Source: CAJQPP01 sp963793465
GTDB lineage: Bacteria > Planctomycetota > Planctomycetia > Pirellulales > Pirellulaceae
Direction: 5' to 3'
Assembly (NCBI GenBank): GCA_963793465.1
Contig: CAWCAJ010000012.1
Location: 558,001-622,000, forward strand
Length of the DNA stretch: 64,000 nt
Every line of letters begins with the position of its first letter. The first letter of the stretch is position 1. A program made the translations under genes and the position numbers. Positions 9,961 to 19,685 of the stretch are shown here, one piece after another. Below the pieces are notes generated by a model. The model was given only the letters and a program-made list of their open reading frames with translations. It was not told where the DNA came from and ran no database searches.

Positions 9961-10446
9961 GTGACCACTCGCACACCCATGACTCAAGAAGGCTATAACA
10001 AAATCAAGGCCGAGATCGAGCACATGGAAAACGTCGAGATGCCCAAGATCGCTGAAAAGATAGCGGAGGCGCGGGCAGAGGGCGATTTAAAAGAGAACGC
10101 CGAATACCATGGGCAACGCGAGGCTCAGGGAATGTTGCAGGCCAAAATCAACCAGTTAAAAGCAAAGTTGGCCAGCGCCAACATCGTTGACATTTCCAAG
10201 GTCAATCGCAGTGAAGTCGCATTCGGAGCTACCGTCACGGTGCTCGATCTGGATATTGACGACCAGGAAGAAATCACCCTGGTGGGCGCCGGTGATGAAG
10301 ACTACGATTCGGGAAGATACCTGATCACCAGCCCCATCGGTCAGGGGCTGCTGGGCAAGAAAGTCGGCGAAGTGGCCGAGATCGAGGTGCCCAAGGGTGT
10401 CGTCAAATTCAAAGTCCTGGATATTTTCTATCCTGAGCTTACATGA
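9961..10446 (+). CDS. greA: Transcription elongation factor GreA
   Basis: GreA stimulates RNA cleavage by RNA polymerase to rescue backtracked complexes. The 161-aa protein has the N-terminal coiled coil with the acidic tip (EARAEGDLKENAEYH) and the C-terminal FKBP-like domain (SPIGQGLLGKKVGE). The GTG at 9961 has AAGGAG 7 bases upstream, and the product then has the normal family length; the longer upstream open frame is not needed. It converges on the metalloprotease gene. Confidence 0.97.
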   Translation: MTTRTPMTQEGYNKIKAEIEHMENVEMPKIAEKIAEARAEGDLKENAEYHGQREAQGMLQAKINQLKAKLASANIVDISKVNRSEVAFGATVTVLDLDIDDQEEITLVGAGDEDYDSGRYLITSPIGQGLLGKKVGEVAEIEVPKGVVKFKVLDIFYPELT

Positions 10447-10581
10447 GTTTTCGAGCTCCCCTTGGAGTCCGTTCGCGGCTGAACGATTCGCAACCGGAGG
10501 CCTCCCCCGAGCCTGCCTGAAAGCTGTCCTGAGCGAGTCGCACGCGAATGTAACGAAAAACGCGACACCGAAATGAAACAC

Positions 10582-10614
10582 GCTCCCAGCATGGCCGAAC
10601 CATGACGCAGGAGC
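10582..10614 (-). terminator. Possible terminator hairpin between greA and the metalloprotease
   Basis: CATGG/CCATG pairs across a 5-base loop inside an outer GCTCC/GGAGC pair. Read leftward, the hairpin is followed by a T-rich run (TGTTTCATTT). It lies about 30 bases past the metalloprotease stop, so it may end that transcript; it is weak for the greA side. Confidence 0.4.
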
Positions 10615-10642
10615 GGCCGGCATCGTGTCTTGGATACCCGAC

Positions 10643-13600
10643 CTATTCCTGAATCAACCAGGCAATCTGGTCAATGTCAATCGACCAGTCAAAGGCCGGT
10701 TCAAAGAACTCAGGACTGATCCAGCTGACCTTGGCCAACACTTCGTTGGTGAGGGGATGGACGAATCGCGAGAGGTCTCCGGATGTCGGTATCTGCACGC
10801 GACCGTCATTGCCCGTTACCGATCGCAGATCGACTGTTTCCCAAACCTTATTCTGATCATCCCACAAGTCGACCTGCTGGATCACATCACCCTGGGGGCC
10901 GCCTTGCATACGAGCTTCCAGAACAAAATCAAAGCGGTCGGGATTGCTGACATTGGATTCGCTTAACAGGATCAGTTCCACGATCTGCTTCTGCGGATTG
11001 TTGGTCAGGGAAGGATTGAGTTCGTAATAGGTGTTGTTGCTGATACCGGTATCCGCAAGCCCGCCACCCGCCACGACACCGTCCAGGCGTTTGTCGGCCA
11101 GTGCTGCAATCTGCGTGGCCGGTGACTTTTCAGCAATTGCCACCCCGCCCAACACGACGTCATTTCCACCTGGCAGGGGGTCCACGTTGATGATGATCTG
11201 GCCGCTGCTGTTGGGTGTCACCACAAAGGCAAACGGTCTCAGATCCGACTGGTCGCTACCCAACTGGTCGTTGATAAACAGGTCGCGTTGATCAAAGTTC
11301 TGAACTACGACCAGGGGAGCGTCGCCGCCCTGGATCGTGAGCTGCTGTGAAATATCGGCATAAAACCCTTCCAGTCCAAATACATAGACCTCATAGTCCA
11401 GGCTGCTGTCCAATTCACTCCAGGTTACCTGCAGAGGGTCGCCACCGGTCCAGATCTGTCCGTCCAGATTGACTAGCGGATTGGGGTGTTGGGGAACGGT
11501 GGACAGGTTGATGGTGGGATCATCGGTGTTCCAGCTGCCGTCCGACAGTTCTTCAATGGTCAAATCGTAGGGGCTGGGTGTCCCATCCTCAAAAATCAGG
11601 TCGCTCAGGGTCAGTGTGCTGGCAGAAGCGCCCACAGGCGTCCAGTTCAGGGGGGACAGTCCGTTACTGGGGCCAAAGTCGACGCCCACCAGGAACTCGC
11701 CCAAAGCGTTGTCGTTGTCCTGCACGTCGGCCACCACATTACGGATCGGTAACGAGGCATTGTAAAGCGGGTCGCTGGAACTGCTGATGCGATGGCTGAC
11801 TCTGGAAATGTGCTCGCCTTCAATCAATCCATCGTCGACGGCCCTCACGAAAACGGTGCTAGGCAAGGTATCGGTTTTCGACAGCACGATACTGGATCCG
11901 TAAACCACACCGTCGGTACTGATTTCGCTATGCCAATCGGCCCGGATGGTAATGTCCACCTGGCCCAACGGTTGCGTGGCCAATGCCAACTGGTAAGTGT
12001 CTCCGGAGCCACCTTCCGCAATGTTTGTGACTCCCCCCGATTGCAGGATGTTGACCGAGGGACCACCCTCTAGCACCTCGATGTCCACGTTGTTGATATC
12101 GAAGAAAATATTGTCCACCGGCTGGATTCGTATTCGCCCATTCGATGTTGGAATATTGGGAACGACCACATCGTGAGAACCATCATTGTCCACCCCGGAT
12201 GCCAACACGGAATCGAAGGTCTGACCACCGTCCGTGGAAAATAGAATATCGACGGTGGTGGCGTTAATGGGTGCCACATCGGTAGCGGCGACCGTCCAGG
12301 TAATGTTTTCGGTCTGCGTGCCCGTCCATGTGGTGGGCGTGTTCTGTGAGGTGATCTCGAACGGCACCCCCGCATCGATCACCGTGACCCTCATGTTGTC
12401 GAAAGCAACTCCGCCCGCAGGTTCCAGGCTGTTATCCCGCACCACGGCCAGGAAATTCAAATTGCGATTGGTGGTGGGTAGCGTTTCACCCACGACCGTC
12501 GTATTGTTCAAGAGATCCGACAAACGTGGGAAGACCCGCGTGGGGTCGGTCGTCGGCAGCCACGTTCGGAATAGCGGACTGGAGCCGTTATCGCCTGCGT
12601 TGACATCCTGTTGCGGGCCCAGGTCGCGTTGTTCCCAGCTGTAGGTCAGTACGTCTGCGGGATCCGGGTCACTGCCAATGGCGGTCAGGCTGAAGGGCGT
12701 ACGTGAAGGGATCGTATAGTTCTGCCCGGCGTTGACCTGCGGTTGCTGGTTGGTGGTTGTAATGATCGTCGCCGCTGCGTTACCAGCACCGCTGGTAATC
12801 GTGCTTCGCATTTCAAGAATGCTCTGGGAATGGAACATATCATCGCTGTTGGGCTGCAGATCATCATTGCCACAGATACCCGCGTAGGCCTGGATCGTCA
12901 CGCCACTGCCAGGTTCGTAAGCGGTGGAACCGTTCCGGTTACCCCCCGCACAACTTCCGCTGTCCCCATTAAAGGTATGATTGCCACCGTATTGATGACC
13001 AATCTCATGGGCTACGTAGTCGACGTAGAAAGGATCGCCAATCGGACTGGGTAGCCCGGTCACGCCGCGGGCTTTCTGGCCGCTAATGCCAATCACACCC
13101 AATCCCGCCACGCCGCCACCCCCGGTGCTGAAGACGTGTCCCAGGTCATAATTGGCGTCACCGATCACGGCATCCAGATTCGCCTGATTCTCGCCCAACA
13201 TCGCGAAACCATTTTCGTTGGTGTACGGATCGCTGGCCCCGTCCGTGTAAATCACCTGATCGTTGTTGCCCACCAGCACCATGCGGGCTGCGATGTCACG
13301 TTCGTAAATCTGGTTGACCCGATTCATGGCCACCACGATTTCGGTCAAAGCTGAGGCGACGGTCCCACCATGAAACTGCGTGTACTCACCGGTCGCTGCG
13401 ACGGCGGTATCAAACACCCGCAGATCCAATCCCCCGCCAAAAGCATTTCGGGCCTGGGCCAGCCCCTGCTCGGGTCGGGTCCGCTGTTCAGGGTCCTTGC
13501 CCTGGTCCTCGTGGTCGTGATCGTGATCGTGGTCGTGGTCATGATCGTGCAGGTCCAGCACCGCCAATTCCCGGTACGATTGGTTGGCCAGCTGCGGCAT

Positions 13601-14218
13601 CGCTGCTCGGGACTCGTAAGCCGCATAAATCTCGGTTTCCAGATGGAAGAAGGGATCCACCAGCCATGTTCCCTGCGAGGAAAGCACCTGGGCGTGAAAG
13701 CCATGACTGGTGACATCCATCCGCAACGTCGATCCGGGATCATCGATACCGATCCCCCGATAGGTTTTGATTCCGGGAAATCGCTGGGCCAGTTCGTCGG
13801 AAATGATGGGGGATTCCACAATCTCAAATCGCTGAAACTCGCCGGAAGGATGCGGCAATACCATCCGCACCGGCTCCGCCGCCGCAGCCGTAAATTCCAG
13901 CGGGGCATGGGACAGGGCCCTCAAGAGCAGCGTTTCGTGGATGTCAAACAGCAAGGCCTCGCTGGCTTGCACGTGAATCCGGTCCCCGGGTTGGGACACG
14001 GCTTCGGCCGGCAATGGCTGCCACAGCTGCTGGGCAGCAAACCCCGGGCTCGACACAAAATCAGCTGCCAACAACTGACGTGCTTCCAGTTTCTCAAACA
14101 GCAATGATTGGGTAGGGGATTTCGAAACGCCGAGGGGATGATTTTGTTTTCGCATAGCAGGCTTCGCCAGGAGCATCGGTTCAGTTAAGTCCAGAAGGGA
14201 ACCGACATCCGCCATCAC
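10643..14218 (-). CDS. Large exported metzincin-type metalloprotease (LEPRxLL-type signal)
   Basis: This 1191-aa protein carries the planctomycete extracellular-protein motif near its N-terminus (LEARQLLAAD, about residues 44-53; the usual form is LEPRxLL). A propeptide-like region follows, then a zinc-protease domain with HEIGHQYGGNH near residue 404 (HExxHxxGxxH, metzincin/reprolysin type). The C-terminal half consists of beta-sandwich-like segments (PKD- and Calx-beta-like, rich in Asp and Gly), suggesting a secreted or surface enzyme. A run of alternating His and Asp lies in the propeptide region (13508-13549). The start is uncertain: the GTG at 14218, the ATG at 14215 and ATG codons inside the first 22 residues are all possible, and none has a good ribosome site. 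A leftward promoter lies about 40 bases upstream. Confidence 0.85.
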   Translation of the reverse strand: MMADVGSLLDLTEPMLLAKPAMRKQNHPLGVSKSPTQSLLFEKLEARQLLAADFVSSPGFAAQQLWQPLPAEAVSQPGDRIHVQASEALLFDIHETLLLRALSHAPLEFTAAAAEPVRMVLPHPSGEFQRFEIVESPIISDELAQRFPGIKTYRGIGIDDPGSTLRMDVTSHGFHAQVLSSQGTWLVDPFFHLETEIYAAYESRAAMPQLANQSYRELAVLDLHDHDHDHDHDHDHEDQGKDPEQRTRPEQGLAQARNAFGGGLDLRVFDTAVAATGEYTQFHGGTVASALTEIVVAMNRVNQIYERDIAARMVLVGNNDQVIYTDGASDPYTNENGFAMLGENQANLDAVIGDANYDLGHVFSTGGGGVAGLGVIGISGQKARGVTGLPSPIGDPFYVDYVAHEIGHQYGGNHTFNGDSGSCAGGNRNGSTAYEPGSGVTIQAYAGICGNDDLQPNSDDMFHSQSILEMRSTITSGAGNAAATIITTTNQQPQVNAGQNYTIPSRTPFSLTAIGSDPDPADVLTYSWEQRDLGPQQDVNAGDNGSSPLFRTWLPTTDPTRVFPRLSDLLNNTTVVGETLPTTNRNLNFLAVVRDNSLEPAGGVAFDNMRVTVIDAGVPFEITSQNTPTTWTGTQTENITWTVAATDVAPINATTVDILFSTDGGQTFDSVLASGVDNDGSHDVVVPNIPTSNGRIRIQPVDNIFFDINNVDIEVLEGGPSVNILQSGGVTNIAEGGSGDTYQLALATQPLGQVDITIRADWHSEISTDGVVYGSSIVLSKTDTLPSTVFVRAVDDGLIEGEHISRVSHRISSSSDPLYNASLPIRNVVADVQDNDNALGEFLVGVDFGPSNGLSPLNWTPVGASASTLTLSDLIFEDGTPSPYDLTIEELSDGSWNTDDPTINLSTVPQHPNPLVNLDGQIWTGGDPLQVTWSELDSSLDYEVYVFGLEGFYADISQQLTIQGGDAPLVVVQNFDQRDLFINDQLGSDQSDLRPFAFVVTPNSSGQIIINVDPLPGGNDVVLGGVAIAEKSPATQIAALADKRLDGVVAGGGLADTGISNNTYYELNPSLTNNPQKQIVELILLSESNVSNPDRFDFVLEARMQGGPQGDVIQQVDLWDDQNKVWETVDLRSVTGNDGRVQIPTSGDLSRFVHPLTNEVLAKVSWISPEFFEPAFDWSIDIDQIAWLIQE
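13508..13549 (-). repeat. His-Asp dipeptide repeat within the metalloprotease
   Basis: Alternating H and D codons (seven His) form a low-complexity, probably metal-binding stretch before the catalytic domain. At the DNA level it is a 6-bp period repeat (tcgtgg / tcgtga variants). Confidence 0.85.
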
Positions 14219-14258
14219 GCGAACGATAAAGAATCAGGCACGTCCCCTTGCCGGTCCC

Positions 14259-14287
14259 ATTATTGTTGAGACTGCTATGTATGAAAA
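14259..14287 (-). promoter_or_regulatory. Candidate promoter of the metalloprotease gene
   Basis: On the minus strand, TTTTCA (14287-14282) and AATAAT (14264-14259) are separated by exactly 17 bases, matching the consensus at 4/6 and 5/6 positions. Transcription would begin near 14252, about 35 bases before the first possible start codon. Confidence 0.5.
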
Positions 14288-14564
14288 GACACGGCCGGCC
14301 AACAAAACTGGCTTTTGGAAAATCCCTCGTTTGGATGCGCTGTGGTGGAAAACAAGCCCTTTAACCCGCTGCCACCCACCTGCTCCCGCAACGCGTTTCC
14401 GTGGCCGCGATCCTGTTTGGCCTGTTTTTTTGAACAACATGCCGATCGCCCCGCCATCGGCAATTCACCCACGCCAACGGTCAACGGATCCCGCCATTGC
14501 TTTGACCGCTGTCCCTCCGCTGCCCGATCTCCGTTTCAGCCACCCGCTCTTCAGGCGTTCCTGA

Positions 14565-14602
14565 CTTTCCCGACAAGCGGCTTTCCCGACAAGTGGCTTT
14601 CC
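14565..14602. repeat. 16-bp tandem duplication (2.4 copies)
   Basis: ctttcccgacaagcgg is followed directly by ctttcccgacaagtgg and a partial third copy. It lies about 50-85 bases downstream of the sulfotransferase stop, in non-coding DNA. Confidence 0.85.
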
Positions 14603-14650
14603 ATTCCGTGCGACCGCGGAAATGCGTTGATCGCGGAACGGTGCTGGTCC

Positions 14651-15439
14651 TTATTCGGGCAGGGCGTAGCCAAAGAATTCCAGGGCGGGTCCACAAATTT
14701 CCAGGAAAGTCTGTTGCTGTTCCGTGGTCCAGAGGTTCCAACGTTGTCGCCGCCTGGCGAGATCGGTTTGGCTGTCTTCCGTTTCCTGATCGTAACGCGT
14801 CTGATTGAAACGATGATTCCAAACGTAGTCCCGGCAGGCTGGATGGTCTGGCAACCCGGCCCGTTGCAACAGATTCTCAAACGTACGTTTCAGGCTTTCC
14901 TGATCGAGCAGTTGTTCATGCCTGATCAACGTGAAATCGCCGCGTGAAGCGCCCCAGGCTGCCATCTCCCTGGCCGCCGCCCATGCCTGACAGTGCTCGG
15001 AAAAAGAGTGTTGGCCGAGTGACCGATGAACCATGCGCGACGCCACGACCTCGATTCCATGCCGTACGATGTTGGCGAAATGGATCCCGGGAAACACGCT
15101 GACCGCGAATTCGGCCGCTTCCGGGTTCATGGCCGAGAACGTGGACAACCGCAACGGTGATTCGGCACGCGTCCAGCGATCGATTGGAAACAACAGTTCC
15201 AACAACAGCCGCCGAAACACCAGGTCGTGCTGCGCCCGATCCAACACCATCTGCCGAACACGGGAGGGCACCGTGCTACTGGCCCTGCCGGCCAGCAGGA
15301 CATCCTTCATGACGTTGCTCTCCACACGATTGGAGAAGACGGCAGGGTGTTCGGCCAAAGCCTTGGTCAACACCGTCGTCCCCGAACGACCCTGGCCGGT
15401 GGCCAATAACAACGGGACATCTTGAAATGCATGGGACAC
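14651..15439 (-). CDS. Sulfotransferase family protein
   Basis: The 262-aa protein has the PAPS-binding motifs of sulfotransferases. Near the N-terminus is a P-loop-like 5'-phosphosulfate-binding segment (ATGQGRSGTTVLTKAL). Near residue 120 is a 3'-phosphate-binding segment with Arg and Ser (NIVRHGIEVVASRM). These enzymes transfer sulfate to carbohydrates, proteins or lipids; the acceptor here is unknown. The start ATG at 15439 precedes SHAFQDVPLLL. It is the last gene of a leftward run (voltage-sensor-like, MFS, PQQ, this gene) with gaps of about 50-100 bases. Confidence 0.82.
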   Translation of the reverse strand: MSHAFQDVPLLLATGQGRSGTTVLTKALAEHPAVFSNRVESNVMKDVLLAGRASSTVPSRVRQMVLDRAQHDLVFRRLLLELLFPIDRWTRAESPLRLSTFSAMNPEAAEFAVSVFPGIHFANIVRHGIEVVASRMVHRSLGQHSFSEHCQAWAAAREMAAWGASRGDFTLIRHEQLLDQESLKRTFENLLQRAGLPDHPACRDYVWNHRFNQTRYDQETEDSQTDLARRRQRWNLWTTEQQQTFLEICGPALEFFGYALPE

Positions 15440-15537
15440 GGCAGGAGACCTGTTTCGGCAAACGTATGGGCGGGCGACCCCAGGACCTGTCCGGCGACCG
15501 GTACCTTCGGCCAGGGCATGATCAGGTTAGAGGTCTC

Positions 15538-16875
15538 TCAGCGATTCTCAAAGCGGTACAGGGAGGCCGCCGTGCGGATATAGAGCGACTGCCCCAGAGC
15601 GGCCGGCGAGGCCATGATTTGCGCATCGAGGGGGTTTTCGGCCAGAATCTTCAGTTCCGTTTTATCTGGCTGCACCACAAAAACCTCGCCATCCTGGTTC
15701 CCCAGATAAATTTTTCCGTCGGCATACAGGGGTGAGGATGAAAAGCCGCCCCGCAACCGACTTTGCCAGTTCACCGCGCCCGTTTCCGCGTCCAGGCAGG
15801 TAAAAATGCCGCGGTCATTCACGAAGTAGATGGCTCCATCCACGGCGATGGGTGAGGGCATGTTGGGCACCTGTTTGCCGTAGGCCCATTTTACGTTCGC
15901 CTCCGTCACGGGTTGGTCGCCGGACAAATCGATCGCCATCAACTTGGATTGCCCGTAACAGGTGCAAACGTAGCAGATATCCCCCACCATGATCGGGCGG
16001 GCCACGTTGGAAAAACCCAGTTGTCCATAGCTGAGTTGCCACAGTTCTTCGCCGGTTTCCGGGTCGTACCCGTACACCCAATTGGCTGCGGGTGAGATCA
16101 ATTGCAACTGGTCGCCGCGTGGCACCACGATGGGTGTGCAGAACGCTTTCTTGTACATCGGGTCTTCGTGCAGTTTGCCCGACCGCTCCGTACGCCATAC
16201 CTGCTCTCCCGTCTCCGCATCCAGGGCCACGATATATTGCAGGTCACAACCGTCACAATGCAGGATCAACAGTCCCTGATGCAGGATCGGAGAAGAGCCC
16301 GGGCCGGTCTGATGTTCCAGCGGGTAATCGCTGGTTTTCCAAACAACCGCGTCGGTCTTTCGATTGACGGCCGCGGTCCCAAACGTACCAAAATGAAAGT
16401 AGACTCGTTCCTCGTCGACCACGGCTGTGGGAGATGCAAAGCTGTTCAGCGAGTGAATCAGCGGAGGGTCGGTGACCGTGAACAAGTCGATGGTGGCTTC
16501 CAACTGACCGGTATCTGCTCGCAGACGCAGGGCCTTCAACTCGACGCGGGAGAAAGCAGACATCCCCTGAATGTCGGCATCCTGCATCTTTTCTGCCTGC
16601 TCGTCACCGGTCGCCTGCACCTCGATCGCAGTGGTCAACCATATCTGATCGTCTACCATCACGGGCGACGACCAGCCGCGACCGGGCAAAACGGTTTTCC
16701 AGGCCAGGTTTCGCTCGTCCCCGAAATCCACCGGCAGGTTCGTAGCCAGAGCATGTCCATTGCCCGTGGGGCCGCGGAACTCGGTCCAGGCCTTATCCAC
16801 GTCTTGCGCGGCAAGGGAATTTGCAAACCAAAGGGTTACCAGGATCGGTAGACGAGTACTGAAAATCGATGTCAT
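15538..16875 (-). CDS. Secreted PQQ-like beta-propeller protein
   Basis: The 445-aa protein has an N-terminal signal peptide (hydrophobic core LPILVTLWFANSLAA). Repeated beta-propeller blades follow, with the characteristic xLDAETGxxxWxxR pattern (VALDAETGEQVWRTERS, CLDAETGAVNWQSRLR). This is the BamB/outer-membrane or PQQ-repeat class seen many times in planctomycetes. I chose the ATG at 16875; the open frame continues upstream through the MFS gene in a different frame, which is only a shadow. No catalytic residues can be assigned, and it may be a scaffold. Confidence 0.85.
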   Translation of the reverse strand: MTSIFSTRLPILVTLWFANSLAAQDVDKAWTEFRGPTGNGHALATNLPVDFGDERNLAWKTVLPGRGWSSPVMVDDQIWLTTAIEVQATGDEQAEKMQDADIQGMSAFSRVELKALRLRADTGQLEATIDLFTVTDPPLIHSLNSFASPTAVVDEERVYFHFGTFGTAAVNRKTDAVVWKTSDYPLEHQTGPGSSPILHQGLLILHCDGCDLQYIVALDAETGEQVWRTERSGKLHEDPMYKKAFCTPIVVPRGDQLQLISPAANWVYGYDPETGEELWQLSYGQLGFSNVARPIMVGDICYVCTCYGQSKLMAIDLSGDQPVTEANVKWAYGKQVPNMPSPIAVDGAIYFVNDRGIFTCLDAETGAVNWQSRLRGGFSSSPLYADGKIYLGNQDGEVFVVQPDKTELKILAENPLDAQIMASPAALGQSLYIRTAASLYRFENR

Positions 16876-16973
16876 GATCACACAGCAAGTTTTTGTGAAT
16901 GGGATTTGCGATCTTTTGTAGTATGAATCGTGCCAGCCCACCAGCGGTGAACGATTCGCTGCACCACCGCCCG

Positions 16974-18194
16974 CTATGCCCCGTTGCCACGGGCTGCCCC
17001 GCGATTGTGTCGCTGCAGCTGCCGAATGGATCCGATCCCGAAGGCAGGTCCCAGGGCCAGAACCGCGAAGGCGTATTCCCAGCCCAGCCATTCCTGCAGC
17101 AGCGGGACCAGCTGAATGGTCCCGGCCGTGACCAGAAAGCCCACACAGGTTTGCAGAGCCAACGCGGTTCCCACGGCGTGTTGAGGGGCCACTTCGGTGA
17201 CCATGGCACTGAACTGCGCGGAATCGGAAACGACAAAAATCCCCCATACCATGGTCACCGATACGATCAACCAGAAGGGACCGCCCCACAGACCACCGAT
17301 CAACAGGCAGCAGATTCCGCTGACCAGCATGGAGCCATTTACGATCGTCGTTCGCCCCCAGCGATCCGCCAACAGCCCGCCCGCCAGACATCCCAGGCCG
17401 CCCACGGCAATGGTCAGAAAAGCGGCCAGGTCCACAACGGAACTCGTGGTGCCACCGGCCGACACGGCCGCTGCCGCCAGGAAAACAGGCACCCAGGTCC
17501 ACATGGCGTACAGCTCCCACATGTGCCCCAGGTATCCGCAGGTTGCCAAACGTGTGGGCCGATGCTTGACCACCTCCGCCACCAACGCCCAACTGAAGGT
17601 CCTTTTGGGAAAGGCGTAGGGCCCCGTCCGGTAGAACACGGCCACCAACAGAGCCGCCAGCACCGCTCCACCGCTGGAACACAGGACCACGGTCTGCCAA
17701 TTGCCTTCGCCGATCCCCTTCAACAGGTAGGGTGTAGCTTTTCCAATCGTCAAGGCACCCACGACGGTGCCGATGGCCAGTCCCCGCAGCTGGGTAAACC
17801 AGGTGGCAATCATCTTCATCGCCGGGGGATAGACACCGGCCAGAAACACACCCGTCAGAAATCGACAGACCAGTGCCGCGGCGAATCCGGATACAACGAC
17901 CAGCAACGCGTTGCAGATGGCTGCCGCGATGGCACACACGGAAAACAATTTCCGGTTGTCAGCCAGGTCCGCCAGATTGGATACCGCCAACATCGCCGTT
18001 CCCAACACGAAACCGAGTTGCACAATCGTGGTTAGCCACCCGGCTTGAAACGAACTGAGTGCCCACAGTTCCTGCAGCGGGCCAGTGACCGAACTGGCAG
18101 TCATCCACAGCCCCATCCCCAGGCATTCGGCGCAGGCCAACAGCAGCAAAATCGTCCATCGATTCACTCCGCCGCGTTGCATGCCGTACCCCAC
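16974..18194 (-). CDS. MFS transporter
   Basis: About 12 hydrophobic segments in 406 aa, with the major-facilitator loop pattern near residues 80-90 (NLADLADNRK) and a second near the midpoint (DRWGRTTI). The start may be the ATG at 18194 or at 18182 (MQRGGVNRW). The stop lies 98 bases before the PQQ protein start, and the gene follows the voltage-sensor-like gene with 47 bases between. The substrate cannot be read from sequence. Confidence 0.88.
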   Translation of the reverse strand: MGYGMQRGGVNRWTILLLLACAECLGMGLWMTASSVTGPLQELWALSSFQAGWLTTIVQLGFVLGTAMLAVSNLADLADNRKLFSVCAIAAAICNALLVVVSGFAAALVCRFLTGVFLAGVYPPAMKMIATWFTQLRGLAIGTVVGALTIGKATPYLLKGIGEGNWQTVVLCSSGGAVLAALLVAVFYRTGPYAFPKRTFSWALVAEVVKHRPTRLATCGYLGHMWELYAMWTWVPVFLAAAAVSAGGTTSSVVDLAAFLTIAVGGLGCLAGGLLADRWGRTTIVNGSMLVSGICCLLIGGLWGGPFWLIVSVTMVWGIFVVSDSAQFSAMVTEVAPQHAVGTALALQTCVGFLVTAGTIQLVPLLQEWLGWEYAFAVLALGPAFGIGSIRQLQRHNRGAARGNGA

Positions 18195-18241
18195 CCATCG
18201 AGATTCTGAAATTCTGCCTGGAACCGCCTCAGGATCGTTCG

Positions 18242-19255
18242 TCAGCGTTTTAATTCGGCCGGGTCGGATGACGGCCGGCGGTTTCCCGACGGTTCCGAAG
18301 GGGAATCGGAAGCTTGCGGGCTGTCAAGCGGTGTTGGCGTTCGTCCCGCCACCCGGTCCTGTTCTGATTGACGAGCCGCCTCCTGTTGGAGTCTTTTGCG
18401 GCGGACCTTTTCACGCAACCGCTCGATGTCCTGGTTCAAGTAGCCGATTTCCTCCATCTTCACCTGCAACTGGTCCTCCAGTTTCTCCAGCCTCCACTCC
18501 GGGTTTAACGCCAGCAGGTGTTCTATCAAGTCCAGGGCCACAAAGGCCCGCCACAAACGCATCGCCAAACCACGCAGTCTGAAGATTCGGGCCGTCCGCG
18601 AAAGCTGATTCAACCGCCCCACCGATGCCAAACGCATCATTCTCATGAAGGCCAAAGTGGGGAGCAGGATAACGGCCAGGTCAATCCAGTGTTTGATGGC
18701 GTAGTGCGCTTTGGACCGCACAATTTTGACCATCAGGATAAATTCAAACGTAAAGGCCGCCCAGATGAAGGCCTCGGCGATACTCATCACTACCCGCCAG
18801 CCGGGATTGGAATCCACAAAATCTTTGTAAAAGAACTCCATGCCGATGATCGGCAGGACCATCAACGAGATCACAATCATGGGGACGCCGAAGCGGCGGG
18901 CCAACAGGCGTTCCAACGACTTGTCGACCTCTCGCCATTCATAGCCAGGAAGCCAAATCAGCTTGCCGGTCTCGTGATCGCGGGCGCCAATGCGGGTAAT
19001 CGGCAAGACGCAGAACCAGAGGTGTTGCCTCAGGAAACCACTGCCCAGGTAGTAGTGGACGGCTGTCTCCAGCCAGAACACCGGATACAGCAGCGCCAGA
19101 CCTGCCAGGCTCCACCAGACAACCAATCCGTCTCGCCCCAGGTCATTCAGGTAAATCAGGCTGGCAAACAGTGCCAACACCAACAGTGCCAGCCCGAACA
19201 TCGGCCTGGCCAGTCGTTGATCCAGTTGCCGGGTTAGGTCAATGTGTCCGTTCAT
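18242..19255 (-). CDS. Voltage-sensor-domain-like membrane protein without pore
   Basis: The 337-aa protein has two N-terminal hydrophobic segments (about 19-36 and 43-66). A four-helix module follows that looks like a voltage-sensing domain. S1 is about 123-143. S2 is about 155-179, with an FxFE segment (F170, E171). S3 contains WIDLAVILLP (D192). An S4-like segment has Arg every third residue (R220, R223, R226). No pore loop follows. The C-terminal 85 residues form a charged coiled coil (about 255-300) and a Ser/Pro-rich tail. The arrangement resembles proton-channel or voltage-sensing-phosphatase architecture, which I infer from helix pattern only. An ion-transport family member with a degenerate pore is the alternative. 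Confidence 0.6.
   Translation of the reverse strand: MNGHIDLTRQLDQRLARPMFGLALLVLALFASLIYLNDLGRDGLVVWWSLAGLALLYPVFWLETAVHYYLGSGFLRQHLWFCVLPITRIGARDHETGKLIWLPGYEWREVDKSLERLLARRFGVPMIVISLMVLPIIGMEFFYKDFVDSNPGWRVVMSIAEAFIWAAFTFEFILMVKIVRSKAHYAIKHWIDLAVILLPTLAFMRMMRLASVGRLNQLSRTARIFRLRGLAMRLWRAFVALDLIEHLLALNPEWRLEKLEDQLQVKMEEIGYLNQDIERLREKVRRKRLQQEAARQSEQDRVAGRTPTPLDSPQASDSPSEPSGNRRPSSDPAELKR

Positions 19256-19685
<430 letters not shown>

Larger units (their letters stand above)
14219..14650. other. Divergent/leader region upstream of the metalloprotease
   Basis: No convincing gene is present; several short open frames here look random. It holds a promoter for the metalloprotease and a 16-bp tandem duplication, both listed separately. 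Confidence 0.4.

Noticed and set aside
13370..14107. A rightward 245-codon frame opposite the metalloprotease
   Set aside because: It is the antisense of a well-supported gene and has no family motif.
15538..17937. A single leftward 799-codon frame covering the PQQ protein and its upstream region
   Set aside because: The upstream third lies in a different frame inside the MFS gene and has low-complexity Arg/Gly/Trp content; the true PQQ gene starts at 16875 with a signal peptide.
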